From contig CAYOQR010000010.1 in NCBI GenBank assembly GCA_964406155.1, forward strand, positions 52,737 through 116,736: a DNA stretch of 64,000 nucleotides. The letters run 5' to 3'. This DNA comes from Dongia_B sp964406155. GTDB taxonomy: Bacteria; Pseudomonadota; Alphaproteobacteria; Dongiales; Dongiaceae. Positions 8,790 through 17,487 of the stretch are shown here, in pieces. A program made the position numbers and the translations under genes. How positions within the stretch are numbered: the first letter of the stretch is position 1; each line of letters opens with the position of its first letter. Below the pieces are notes generated by a model. That model had not been told where the DNA came from. It did not search any database and saw nothing but the letters and a program-made list of their open reading frames with translations.

Positions 8790-10484
8790 TCAATTCTTCG
8801 CGGTGTCGTAACCCATGAGCTGCGTCAGGATCGACTGCATCTGGTTCGCCTGGGAAATGCTGGATTCCAGCCGGCCATATTGATCGAGCAGGAAGGTCTG
8901 GTAGTTGTTCGCCTGGATCTGGATCTCGGAGGCCCTGGCCTGCAAGGTGCTGTCCTGCGAATTTAGTCCGTCGACGATGGTCTGGACCGAGCCGGAGGTC
9001 GTGTTGGAGGCATTGGCGGAGAGCTGGTAGATCTGGTCGGCCAGTCCCTGGGACGTGTTGACCGTGATGCTTTCCGAGCTCGACCCCGTGAAATTGAACT
9101 GCAATCCGGCATAGGCCGATCCGGTCGGGCCGGAGATCACATTCCCGTTGTAGATCAGGGGAACGGTGTTGCCGAGACCGTCGGTCGCGGTCGCGCCGGT
9201 GACATTGCCGTTGCTGTCGGTCGTGACATTCATGGTGAACGTACCGACATAGGTGCTGTTGCCGTGATTGGTCAGGGTGAGGTCCGGGCTGGACGCGCTG
9301 GCCGTATATTCGAAAAGCTGCCGCACCTGGTCGAAATTGTTGGTTAGCGCGGTGCTCAGGGAGCCGCTGTCGATCTGCAGGTTATTGTCCGCATTCAAGG
9401 TGATGCCGATCGCCCCCAGGGAGATGCCGCCGATATAGGAGGTCAGCGCGGAATCGATCTGCGTGGAAATGCTGCGCAAGGTGCTATCGCCGAACAGCGT
9501 CGCACCGGAAGCGGCGGTTCCGTCGGTCTGCGTCGCCTGGTTCTGCGCCACGAAGGAGCGCCATGCATTATAGGCCTGGGTGAAAGTCTGGATCGCGTTC
9601 TGGATCGACGTCGTGTCGTTGTTGATCTGCAGCGTGATCGAGGTATTGGGGTCGGATTGCGTCAGATGCAGGGTGACACCGTCAATGATATCGCTGATAT
9701 CGTTGGTGCTGCGCTGGATGCCGGGGACGCCGTCGACCGTCAGGAGGGCCGGCTGGGCGCTCTGCAGGACAGAGGCGGCGGTGGCGCCATCCGACCCGGT
9801 GACGCCGAGGCTGCTCAGGACATTGCCGCTGGTCGTCGACATCTGGATCTGCTGGTCGGTGTCGGCGCCGGTCAGCACTAGCATGTATTGCGGATTGCTG
9901 CTGGAGCTGGAAATGGTGATGACGCTGGCGGAAACGCCGGTCGTTCCGGTCTGCTTATTGATCGCATTGGCGATGTCGTTCAGCGACATATCGGCGGTGA
10001 CCGAGATGGTCGCGGCGGTCTTGCCGCTTTCGCCGATGGTGAAGCCGCCCGTGAGGTTGAGGGCATTCGTCCGGCTGGCCTGGTTCGAACTGCCGAGGCG
10101 TTCCACCGTGGCAAGCTGCTGGACCGTGATCTTGTGGCTGCCGGTCGCGGTGCCGGAGGCGACATCGGCGGACAGAATCTGGCTGGCGCTCACCGAACTG
10201 TTGGAGCTGAGGCTGGCGGCGCGTGCGTTGAAGACATCGGGCGTGCTGCTGAGCGGCGCCCGCAGCGTATTGGCGGCATTCTGCAGATTGACCAGCAGGT
10301 TCTGCATGTCCTGATAGGCCGAGACCTTGGTCTGGTTGGCGCTGATCGACGCATTGATCGTATCGATCTGATTCAGCAGCGGCTGGACCTTGGCCGTCAC
10401 CACATCATCGACGGTCAGGCCGGAGCGGTTGATGGAACTGCTGGTCTGCGCGCTGACAGCCGCCGCCGAAGAGACGCTCGCCAT
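8790..10484 (-). CDS. fliD: Flagellar filament cap, hook-associated protein 2
   Basis: This 564-residue protein has a FliD N-terminal domain (GLTVDDVVTAKVQPLLNQI near residues 22-40, with coiled-coil character) and a DGVTLHLT.SDPNTSITLQI motif near 260-285. A C-terminal FliD domain near 320-540 contains GAIGITLN...NNLQIDSGSL. FliD caps the filament tip and promotes flagellin insertion. An AGGAGG ribosome site precedes the ATG. Its own promoter must lie in the roughly 60 bases between the start and the flagellin terminator hairpin. Confidence 0.93.
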   Translation of the reverse strand: MASVSSAAAVSAQTSSSINRSGLTVDDVVTAKVQPLLNQIDTINASISANQTKVSAYQDMQNLLVNLQNAANTLRAPLSSTPDVFNARAASLSSNSSVSASQILSADVASGTATGSHKITVQQLATVERLGSSNQASRTNALNLTGGFTIGESGKTAATISVTADMSLNDIANAINKQTGTTGVSASVITISSSSSNPQYMLVLTGADTDQQIQMSTTSGNVLSSLGVTGSDGATAASVLQSAQPALLTVDGVPGIQRSTNDISDIIDGVTLHLTQSDPNTSITLQINNDTTSIQNAIQTFTQAYNAWRSFVAQNQATQTDGTAASGATLFGDSTLRSISTQIDSALTSYIGGISLGAIGITLNADNNLQIDSGSLSTALTNNFDQVRQLFEYTASASSPDLTLTNHGNSTYVGTFTMNVTTDSNGNVTGATATDGLGNTVPLIYNGNVISGPTGSAYAGLQFNFTGSSSESITVNTSQGLADQIYQLSANASNTTSGSVQTIVDGLNSQDSTLQARASEIQIQANNYQTFLLDQYGRLESSISQANQMQSILTQLMGYDTAKN

Positions 10485-10541
10485 TGCTCGATCCTCCTGT
10501 CGCCGATGACGCCCCTCACGGCGGTACGGCGGTATTTAAGT

Positions 10542-10567
10542 GGAAGGGGGAGTTTAGTCCCCCTTCC
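10542..10567 (-). terminator. Hairpin downstream of flagellin
   Basis: A perfect 10-bp inverted repeat (GGAAGGGGGA / TCCCCCTTCC) with a 6-base loop begins 11 bases after the flagellin stop. It is not followed by a T-run on the minus strand, so it may act as a transcript-stabilising hairpin as much as an intrinsic terminator. It separates the highly expressed flagellin from fliD. Confidence 0.6.
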
Positions 10568-10578
10568 TGGTCTGGGTC

Positions 10579-11409
10579 TCAGGACTGAAGGAGAGAAAGA
10601 AGCTCCTGTGGAATCTTGTTGGCCTGCGCCAGAGCGGCGACGCTGGCCTGGGTCTTGACGTCGGCCGAGGCAAGCTGCGACTTCTCGGCGGCAACGTCGG
10701 CATCCATGATGGTCGACTGCGCGGCGTTGGTGTTTTCCGTGGTCGTCGAGATGCTCTGGCTGTGGAAGGCGAAACGCGATTCCTGCGCACCGACCTGGGC
10801 GCGGTCCTTGGTGATCGTATCAATGGCGGTGCTGATCGTGTCGATCATGGTCAGCGCGCCGCTGGCGGTGGTCAGGCTCGTGCCGTTCAGGCTCAAGGCG
10901 GACGAATTGGACGCGGTGATCGTGACCTTGATCATGTCGGAGCTGCTGGTGCCGACCAGGAAGTTGACACCGCTGGCGAAAGTGCTGGTGCCATCGAGCA
11001 GCGAGGCGCCGCTATAACGCGTGCCCGTGGCGATGGCGTCGATTTCCTGCAGTAGCTGCTGATATTCGGTATCGATATCGTTGGACCGTTGCGCGTCCGT
11101 GACGTTGCCCGAGGCGGCCGAGGTCGCCAGGGCTTTCATGCGCTGCAGGATGTCGCTGATGCTGGACAGGCCGCCATCGGCGGTCTGCAGGATCGAACTG
11201 GCCTGCGAGGCATTGGTCGATGCCTGGCCGAGGACCGCGACATCGGACTGCAACTGGGTGCCGATGGCGAGGCCGGCGGCATCGTCCGAGGCCTTGGTGA
11301 TGCGGGAGCCGCTGGCCAGTTTCGCCAGGGCGCTGGACTGGTCGGCGGCATTGGTGTTCAGGTAGCGTAAGGCCGTATTCGCGGCGGTATTCGTTGAAAT
11401 GACTGGCAT
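10579..11409 (-). CDS. fliC: Flagellin
   Basis: This 276-residue flagellin starts at MPVISTNTAAN; the ATG at 11409 has AAGGAG seven bases upstream, so a longer in-frame extension is rejected. The N-terminal D0/D1 region (residues 1-140) has KLASGSRITKASDDAAGLAIG, the flagellin hallmark. The C-terminal helix (about 195-276) has AQVGAQESRF and ends IPQELLSLLQS. The central variable domain is short, giving a small flagellin, as is common in alphaproteobacteria. It is exported by the flagellar type III system with FliS as chaperone and forms the filament. Confidence 0.96.
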   Translation of the reverse strand: MPVISTNTAANTALRYLNTNAADQSSALAKLASGSRITKASDDAAGLAIGTQLQSDVAVLGQASTNASQASSILQTADGGLSSISDILQRMKALATSAASGNVTDAQRSNDIDTEYQQLLQEIDAIATGTRYSGASLLDGTSTFASGVNFLVGTSSSDMIKVTITASNSSALSLNGTSLTTASGALTMIDTISTAIDTITKDRAQVGAQESRFAFHSQSISTTTENTNAAQSTIMDADVAAEKSQLASADVKTQASVAALAQANKIPQELLSLLQS

Positions 11410-11535
11410 ATCCCATCTCCTTGAGAAGCTCGTTGCCCTGCGAAATGGCACATGCCCTTTGCCATCGAAGGCTCATCGACACGGCGCATTCGATCTTCTA
11501 ACGGTCAGATTTGGGAAATCGGGCGGAAAATAATT

Positions 11536-12150
11536 TTAGCTGTCTTCGAGCAATCGGCGGACATCGACCTCGGAACGCTTCAGGATCTCGCGCAGCCGCT
11601 GGCGGCCGCGCTTCAGCAGGGCTTCGGTGGCGCTGATCGTCGTCCCCATGACCTCGGCGATCTCTGCGTTAGTCATTTCTTCATAATAAGAGAGGACGAC
11701 GGCCGCGCGCTGCTGGGTCGGCAACCGGTCGACCGCTTCCTCGAGACGGCTATAGATCTGCTGCTTCTGGATCGTGGCGACGGAATCCTCCGCCGTATCG
11801 GCGGGCTCGGGGACATTGTCGATCCATTCGCTGCGCGGGCTGCGCTGCAGATCGATGCAGCGATTGACGATGACGCGGTAGAGCCAGGTGCTGAACTTCG
11901 CTCGCCCGGCTTGCCACTTGTCGCGATTGAGCCAGGCTTTCACGAAGGCTTCCTGCGCGACGTCCTCGGCATCGGCCTGGTTCTTCAGGATACGCAGGGC
12001 CAAGCCATAGGCCCGGTCGATATGGCGTTCGACCAGCAGGCGATAGGCGCCCTCATCATTGCGCCGCATGCGCTCGATGAGATGATCGTCGAGGCTTGCA
12101 ACCGCCACATCGGATGACGTCTGTGACGAAACCAAAAGCGTCGCTGTCAT
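11536..12150 (-). CDS. ECF-family RNA polymerase sigma factor
   Basis: This 204-residue protein has a sigma-70 region 2 (about residues 18-88, with AYGLALRILKNQADAEDVAQEAF) and a region 4 helix-turn-helix (about 130-185, with RLPTQQRAAVVLSYYEEMTNAEIAEVMG as landmark). This two-domain layout lacking regions 1 and 3 is that of extracytoplasmic-function sigma factors. No anti-sigma gene is adjacent. It ends 126 bases before the flagellin start and on the same strand, so it may be co-transcribed with or act on flagellin, but that is inference. The ATG at 12150 is chosen over 12186, which has no ribosome site. Confidence 0.85.
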   Translation of the reverse strand: MTATLLVSSQTSSDVAVASLDDHLIERMRRNDEGAYRLLVERHIDRAYGLALRILKNQADAEDVAQEAFVKAWLNRDKWQAGRAKFSTWLYRVIVNRCIDLQRSPRSEWIDNVPEPADTAEDSVATIQKQQIYSRLEEAVDRLPTQQRAAVVLSYYEEMTNAEIAEVMGTTISATEALLKRGRQRLREILKRSEVDVRRLLEDS

Positions 12151-12501
12151 AGCTGCGTCCCGTCCCTTAACCGCCAGCCCCGCCATCCCAGTGGCAATCT
12201 TCGGTGGGGCCGTCGGAGGTTTCTTGCTGGGAATTATACGGGAGGGCCCGCGAATCCCGTCGAAGAATCTGCATGATTTTTTGAGTTTTATTTTGATAAA
12301 TCAAATAGATAGGCAATAACTGCAGGGTGCCCGGCAATAGTTGCAGGAAGCCCGGCAGAAATTGCCGGACCCCCTGGAATATGCACATCCCGATGACGGG
12401 TTGCGCGGCAAGTGCGCCCTCGATCCTAGAACGCGATGCGGACGGTGACGGGCGATCGATCGCCATGTTGACAAGTTATCGCCGAGCATCAACAGTCGCG
12501 C
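12151..12501. other. Divergent promoter region with three 21-bp tandem repeats
   Basis: This 351-base gap lies between the sigma factor (minus) and the MarC gene (plus). It is AT-rich around 12265-12315. Three imperfect 21-bp direct repeats starting GGCA lie at 12312-12332, 12333-12353 and 12354-12374. Promoters of both flanking genes are expected here, but no consensus boxes were assigned. Confidence 0.5.
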
Positions 12502-13167
12502 ATGCTTCCAGGAATTGCAGTCAGCGCCTTTCTACTGGCTTTTCCCGCCCTGTTCTCGATCGTCAACCCGGTCGCCGGGGCCTTCATCTTTCGCGAAGCG
12601 ACGGCTGAACGAACGCATCAGCAACGGGCGGCGCTCGCGCGTCGCGTTGCTTTCTATAGTCTGCTGGTTCTCCTGGGAGCGCTGTGGACCGGCGCCTATA
12701 TCCTCTCTTTCTTCGGCATCTCACTGGCAGCCCTGCGGATCGCCGGCGGCCTGATCCTGGCGCTTTTTGCCTGGGATCTGCTCTCGGCGCCGGAAGCGCG
12801 CGAGGCCCGCAAGCAGGAACAGGCGGCGCCGGCGGTCGAAGCGGCGGATGTCGCGTTCTTTCCGCTGACCCTGCCATTCACCACGGGACCCGGTACGATT
12901 TCCGTGGCGATCGCGCTCAGCTCCGGCCATCCATCGAACGGTCAAGGCTTGTGGCTGTTCTATATCGGCGTCTCGGTCGCGGCGGCCGTCGTCGCCCTGA
13001 CGATCTGGATCGCCTATCATAGTGCCGACCGGCTCTCTCGGTTGCTGGGGGTGAATGGCGGCCGGGTGGTGACACGGCTTTCCGCTTTCCTGCTGCTCTG
13101 CATCGGCGTCCAGATTCTGATCATCGGCGTGACCGATGTGCTCGGGCCGCTGCTCGCCGCGCGTTGA
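12502..13167 (+). CDS. MarC-family integral membrane protein
   Basis: This 221-residue protein has six hydrophobic segments and the MarC/UPF0056 landmarks FPALFSIVNPVAGAF near the N-terminus and FPLTLPFTTGPGTISV in the middle, where the NP and TGPG motifs are family hallmarks. MarC proteins are inner-membrane proteins of uncertain transport function; the old link to multiple antibiotic resistance is not supported for the family. It stands alone, convergent with the adenylate cyclase gene, whose end lies 9 bases away. Confidence 0.85.
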   Translation: MLPGIAVSAFLLAFPALFSIVNPVAGAFIFREATAERTHQQRAALARRVAFYSLLVLLGALWTGAYILSFFGISLAALRIAGGLILALFAWDLLSAPEAREARKQEQAAPAVEAADVAFFPLTLPFTTGPGTISVAIALSSGHPSNGQGLWLFYIGVSVAAAVVALTIWIAYHSADRLSRLLGVNGGRVVTRLSAFLLLCIGVQILIIGVTDVLGPLLAAR

Positions 13168-13176
13168 TCGCGATGC

Positions 13177-15318
13177 TTACTTCTCCGACAGATTGACGAT
13201 GCCGTCCCATTGCGCCGGCGGGGTCAGGCGATAGCCGGCTGCCCGTTCGGCGAAGGTCGCGGCGATCTCGTCGCCGGCCGCCGCGATGCGGGTGCATAGA
13301 TCCTGCGCCTGGGCGAAGTCGCCGCGCCGCCAGGTATCGAGGGCTGCCATCCAGGCATCGTCGTCGAAATGCTGCCGGGCCGTTTCGTCGAGCGGCGTGA
13401 ACAGCCGCACGGGCTGGTCGCGCCCGACCACGCGCACCTGATCAAGCTCCCGGAAGGCGACCGCGTCGCCGATCATCTCCCGTGTCTGTTCGCTGAGGAT
13501 GATCGAGGTATGATATCGCTTGCCGACGCCTTCCAGGCGTGAGGCGAGATTCACGCTGTCGCCGACCACGGTGTAGTTGAAACGGTTGGGCGCGCCGATA
13601 TTGCCGACGATGGCCTCGCCGGTATGCAGGCCGACGCGGATCTGGAAAGGCTGGCCGTTCAGGGTGAGATGAGTCTCCGTCGCGCAGGCCGTGGTCATCT
13701 CCATGGCGGCCCGCGCGGCATCGAGCGCATGGTTGCCGGTGCGGATCGGCGCGCCGAAGACCGCGAGAATACCGTCACCGATGAACTTGTCGACGAAGCC
13801 GCCATGCTGCTGGACGATTTCCGTCATGCGTCCGAAATAGGCGTTGAGGTCGTGCACCAGATCGGCCGGTGTCAGGCTCTCCGACAGTTTCGAATAGCCG
13901 GCGATATCGGAGAAGAGAATGGTGACGTTGCGCAACTCGCCGCCCAAGGCTGGCGCCCGGTTGCCGCTGACCAGCCGCTGTACCTCGGCCGCCGGCAGAT
14001 AGAGACTGAAGGATCGCTTGAGATGACGCCGCCGCCGGTCGATCAGGGCGACCCGGTAGACCAGGCTTGCCGGCAGGGTCATCGCCATTGCCGCAAGGCC
14101 GGCGATTAGCGGCAGGACGACATTGCCGGAGAAAGCCAGGATGGCGGCCAGGATCCAGGCGCCGCCCAGCAGCACGACACCGCCCGCCGCCTGCAGGAAC
14201 GGCCGGTAGACCGCGAGCATCGCCGTTGTCAGGGCGAGAAGGCCGAGGCAGAAGAGGCGCAGGCCGTCACCGGCCGGGCGCAGCCAGTTGCCCTGTTTCA
14301 GATTGTCGATAGCCGTTGCCAGGATATAGGCGCCGGGAATGAATTTCGACGCGTGATCGTCCAGCACGTCCTGACGGACCGGGCGGATACAGCGTGTCTG
14401 GTAATTGCCGCCCATCGGATTGGTGGCCAGCCGCTTCGACGTCAGCCGCCGGTCCTCGGTGTCCAGCACCGCGCCGAAGATGACGGTCTTGCCGGCGAAG
14501 TGGTCGCGGAAATAGGCGGCATTGCCGGATTGTGCGCAGGCATAGAGATCGGCGAAGGAATAGAGCGGCGGATCGCGGTCGACCGGCTTGAAGTTCAGGA
14601 GGAAGCTGTCGCCGGTGAGGCCCGGCAACGGCGCGCCGCCGAGATTGACGGTACCCGTTCCGTCGCCCGATCCGGCGAAGGCGATCTTCTTGCCGATCGC
14701 GCGCGCATAGACTTCCAGCGGCAGGCCGGGAATGTCGCGTCTGCGGCCATCGGCGGCAGCTTCCTGGAAGCGCAGCGGCAGGCTGCGGATGATGCCGTCG
14801 GCGTCGTCGCGCATATTGGTCGGGCGCAGGCTGTCGGTGCCGCCGACCGCCCTGATCTGCGCGCGATAGGGATAGATCGGCTGGCGCGCCTGCTGGGTAT
14901 AGCTGAGGACGATGCGCCCGCCGGCGGCACCCTTCGCCAGGGCCTGCAGGAAGTCGCGGTCGTAATTGGCGAATTCGTCCCGTGCCGAGGCCGACTGGCT
15001 GAACACCATGTCGAGGCCGATGACCTTGGCGCCGCCATCCAACACTGCCGTCAGGACGGTGGCGATCTGCGGCGTCCACAAAGCCTGGGGCGTGTATTTG
15101 AAATCGTCGTCGCGATAGGTTTCTTCGTCGATGCCGATGACGACGGTGCGATCGGTCGCCGGGAGAGCGCTGCTTGAGCTACCGATCGGCACGATCCGCG
15201 AGAACCAGTGCAGGAGATCGACGGACAGCCCGTCGCTGCGCGCGCGCCAGATATCATTGGCGGCAAAAGCAAGAGTGGCGGCAATCGCCGCCACCGCATG
15301 GAGAGATGTGAACCGCAA
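13177..15318 (-). CDS. CHASE2-domain class III adenylate cyclase
   Basis: This 713-residue membrane receptor cyclase has an N-terminal membrane anchor (about 1-22), a periplasmic CHASE2 sensor (about 45-330, with TVVIGIDEETYRDDD and VIGLDMVFSQ), three membrane helices (about 345-415) and a class III cyclase domain (about 460-640). Metal-binding Asp471 (FSDIAGYS) and Asp515 (GDGILAVFG), adenine-selecting Lys511, and NLASRLE with the catalytic Asn/Arg are all present, so it should make cAMP from ATP. The start is a TTG with AAGGA upstream. It follows the FecR gene by 35 bases and is probably co-transcribed; the FecR protein may signal to CHASE2 in the periplasm. Confidence 0.9.
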   Translation of the reverse strand: MRFTSLHAVAAIAATLAFAANDIWRARSDGLSVDLLHWFSRIVPIGSSSSALPATDRTVVIGIDEETYRDDDFKYTPQALWTPQIATVLTAVLDGGAKVIGLDMVFSQSASARDEFANYDRDFLQALAKGAAGGRIVLSYTQQARQPIYPYRAQIRAVGGTDSLRPTNMRDDADGIIRSLPLRFQEAAADGRRRDIPGLPLEVYARAIGKKIAFAGSGDGTGTVNLGGAPLPGLTGDSFLLNFKPVDRDPPLYSFADLYACAQSGNAAYFRDHFAGKTVIFGAVLDTEDRRLTSKRLATNPMGGNYQTRCIRPVRQDVLDDHASKFIPGAYILATAIDNLKQGNWLRPAGDGLRLFCLGLLALTTAMLAVYRPFLQAAGGVVLLGGAWILAAILAFSGNVVLPLIAGLAAMAMTLPASLVYRVALIDRRRRHLKRSFSLYLPAAEVQRLVSGNRAPALGGELRNVTILFSDIAGYSKLSESLTPADLVHDLNAYFGRMTEIVQQHGGFVDKFIGDGILAVFGAPIRTGNHALDAARAAMEMTTACATETHLTLNGQPFQIRVGLHTGEAIVGNIGAPNRFNYTVVGDSVNLASRLEGVGKRYHTSIILSEQTREMIGDAVAFRELDQVRVVGRDQPVRLFTPLDETARQHFDDDAWMAALDTWRRGDFAQAQDLCTRIAAAGDEIAATFAERAAGYRLTPPAQWDGIVNLSEK

Positions 15319-15353
15319 GTGCCGGGTCCTTCAGCTTGTTGGCGGTCGTCGCC

Positions 15354-16037
15354 TCACAGCTTGACCAGGCGACGCAGGACCGGCGTCTCGCCCGGCTTGG
15401 CGGCCGGATCGATCATGATCGTCGTCTTGCGCTGGCCGGCCACCACCTGATAGACGCCGCCCGGCTGCAGCGCGATCCCCGCGGCCTGCAGATCGACCCG
15501 GCCCTTTTTCAGCGGCACCACGATCGGCGCGACGTCCTTATCCGTCCGTGTCAGCGTCACTTTCGTCGCCTTCTCGGCGATGATCAGCGGGCTGACCGAG
15601 GGGACCGTGGGCAGCGGACGGAACACGATCGTCGCCGACTGGTCCTTGTCATTGCCGTTCAAGGCGAGCTGGCCGGCGTTGCATTGCACTGTCTCGCGAC
15701 TGATCTCGCCGCCCTGGACGTCGGATTGCGCCTTGCCGATCTTCACCACGCCGCCGGTAATGGTCTCCCGGTTGCAGGTGTCGAGATAGCTGATGACAGC
15801 ATGGCGATTCGGCCGCAGATCGACCGTCTGGCCGGCCCGCAACGTATCGAACTGGGTGATTCCGGAAACGCCGGGATCGACTTCCTCGACCAGGGCACCG
15901 GCGGATTGATCGGCCCGCGCGGTACCGGTAAGCGAGACGAAAACGCCGACAGCCGCCAGGACGGTCATGATCTGGCGACGCCTGACAATGCGGCCTGAAA
16001 ACTGACCATTATCTGACGCTTTCAAGATCCGAAACAT
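15354..16037 (-). CDS. FecR-domain periplasmic protein
   Basis: This 227-residue protein has a cationic N-terminus and a hydrophobic signal segment (about 22-42, MTVLAAVGVFVSLTGTARA). A FecR-like beta domain follows (about 55-125), with LRAGQTVDLRPNRHAVISY. FecR domains are periplasmic beta modules. Here the protein is not a classical anti-sigma factor because it lacks the cytoplasmic N-terminal part, and its partner downstream is a CHASE2 adenylate cyclase rather than an ECF sigma factor. A ribosome site AAAGGA precedes the ATG. The gene is divergent from the beta-barrel gene. Confidence 0.82.
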   Translation of the reverse strand: MFRILKASDNGQFSGRIVRRRQIMTVLAAVGVFVSLTGTARADQSAGALVEEVDPGVSGITQFDTLRAGQTVDLRPNRHAVISYLDTCNRETITGGVVKIGKAQSDVQGGEISRETVQCNAGQLALNGNDKDQSATIVFRPLPTVPSVSPLIIAEKATKVTLTRTDKDVAPIVVPLKKGRVDLQAAGIALQPGGVYQVVAGQRKTTIMIDPAAKPGETPVLRRLVKL

Positions 16038-16376
16038 TGCGAAAATCCTTTTCAGGTCATGTCGTTGCCGTGATTTTCACCGCTGACTGGTCGTCCATTT
16101 TCAGCTTTGAAAATCACATGCGTAATGAAACTTAGAGCAAAAAAGCGTCACCGCAATAGCTGTGGCTGTGACTACTATCACTGTCTTTAGCTGCGGAATC
16201 GATTACACCAGTATCAGGACGGTTCGTTAAAAAGCCAGGGAAAGTTTATGGTTAGCGACTGACAGGTAGGTAGCTCGGTGACTGGACAATCCAGACTTTC
16301 CTGGTAGATTGCGGCTGGGCATTACCCCGTTTACGGGTAATGGGGGCGATTTCTCTGAAATCTAATCGAGGGGATT
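16038..16376. promoter_or_regulatory. Divergent control region of the FecR/cyclase and barrel/caspase genes
   Basis: This 339-base AT-richer gap holds two notable symmetrical sites. TGATTTTCA (16071-16079) and its inverse TGAAAATCA (16108-16116) flank a 28-base spacer close to the fecR-like start. ATTACCC (16321-16327) and GGGTAAT (16335-16341) lie 36 bases before the barrel start codon. They may be operators or RNA hairpins. No consensus promoter was assigned. Confidence 0.5.
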
Positions 16377-17351
16377 ATGCGTAAGTTTTTTTCGCATCCG
16401 AAAAAAGCTGCCTGCGGGGCGCTTTTGGGGATTTTTGCTGTCCAAAGCCTAACGGTGAGCGTGGCGCGGGCAGATGACGAAGTGGAAAAGAAGATCCGCG
16501 AAGAAGTCAGCCGTCGCGTCAGCGATGCCGTGTCGAACCGGATCGGCGACCGCTTATCCGGCGCGCCGAGCCAGACCGATACGCTGGCGAACAGCGCCTG
16601 GATCACGGCCAGCTATAACAGCCTGGAGAGCGACAGCTCCGGTCTGATCGAAAAGGCCGGCGCGAAGTTCCAGTCGGATGTCGTCAACACGACCTTTGGT
16701 CTCGACCATCGTTTCGGCGACTCCCTGTTCCTGGGTCTTTCCGGCTCCTATACCCATGCCGGCACCGACACCAAGCTGAAGGGCTTCAGTGACTTCAAGG
16801 CGGAATCGGAGAACAGCTCCTATACCGTGTCGCCTTATGCGGCCTATGTGTTCACCCCGAACTTCTTCATGAGCAGCCTCTTCAGCTACACCTATACGGA
16901 TGTCGCAAGCACCGTGAAGATCCCGGGCTTCAAGGACACGACACACAGCAAGAGCCAGACCTTCGCCACCGAATTGGCGGCCAATGGCGTCTATGACTGG
17001 GGCAACTGGCTGTTCAAGGGCAAGGCCGGCTGGCGTTTCAACTACACCGAGCTGCTCGACAACAAGGGCGACGGCGATGACGGCATCCATTCGAATTCCG
17101 CCGTCGTCAATACCGAGGTCGGCTATCGCTTCGATCGCTTCGTGCCGTATTTCCAGGTACAATACGAGCATGTCTGGCCGGAACATTTCTCCGGTGTGAA
17201 GCAGGGCGATACCAATTTCCTGTTCTTGACCGCCGGTATGCGCATGGCTTTGACCGATGCCATCTCCGCCGGTGCCTCGGTGAAGGCCGAAGTGTTGAAC
17301 AACGAAACCAATCAGATCGGCGGCGCGGCGGAATTCCGCGTGCGCTTCTGA
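16377..17351 (+). CDS. Outer-membrane beta-barrel protein, autotransporter type without passenger
   Basis: This 324-residue protein has a signal peptide (about 1-31, ending VARA) and a short charged helical segment (about 32-65, with VEKKIREEVSRRVSDAVS). The remainder is an autotransporter-type beta-barrel (about 75-324) with alternating amphipathic strands, FGLDHRFGDSLFLGLSGSYTH and a C-terminal Phe. The barrel is of normal size for that fold, but there is no passenger domain. It is followed 136 bases later by the WD40-caspase gene. The helical segment resembles one in the caspase protein, suggesting the two proteins interact. An GAGGGG ribosome site precedes the ATG. Confidence 0.82.
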   Translation: MRKFFSHPKKAACGALLGIFAVQSLTVSVARADDEVEKKIREEVSRRVSDAVSNRIGDRLSGAPSQTDTLANSAWITASYNSLESDSSGLIEKAGAKFQSDVVNTTFGLDHRFGDSLFLGLSGSYTHAGTDTKLKGFSDFKAESENSSYTVSPYAAYVFTPNFFMSSLFSYTYTDVASTVKIPGFKDTTHSKSQTFATELAANGVYDWGNWLFKGKAGWRFNYTELLDNKGDGDDGIHSNSAVVNTEVGYRFDRFVPYFQVQYEHVWPEHFSGVKQGDTNFLFLTAGMRMALTDAISAGASVKAEVLNNETNQIGGAAEFRVRF

Positions 17352-17369
17352 TCTACTGATCGATTGGTC

Positions 17370-17394
17370 GGGCGCGCCGGATGCCGGCACGCCC
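17370..17394 (+). other. Hairpin between the barrel and caspase genes
   Basis: A near-perfect GC-rich hairpin (GGGCG and CGCCC outer arms, CCGG inner arms, loop ATG, one mismatch) starts 18 bases after the barrel stop codon. It lacks a T-run, so it is more likely an intra-operon attenuator or processing element than a full terminator. Confidence 0.4.
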
Positions 17395-17487
17395 GCCATC
17401 GACTTCCGGCATGCATGTGATGGCCGGATTTGACCGCGCGAAAGCGGTTTGCGACAGCGACGACATCGACAACTGGATAGGGCTGCC

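Noticed and set aside
11410..11535. Sigma-28 or sigma-54 promoter for flagellin
   Set aside because: TAAA and CCGAT are present but spaced too closely, and no GG-N10-GC pair was found, so no promoter was called.
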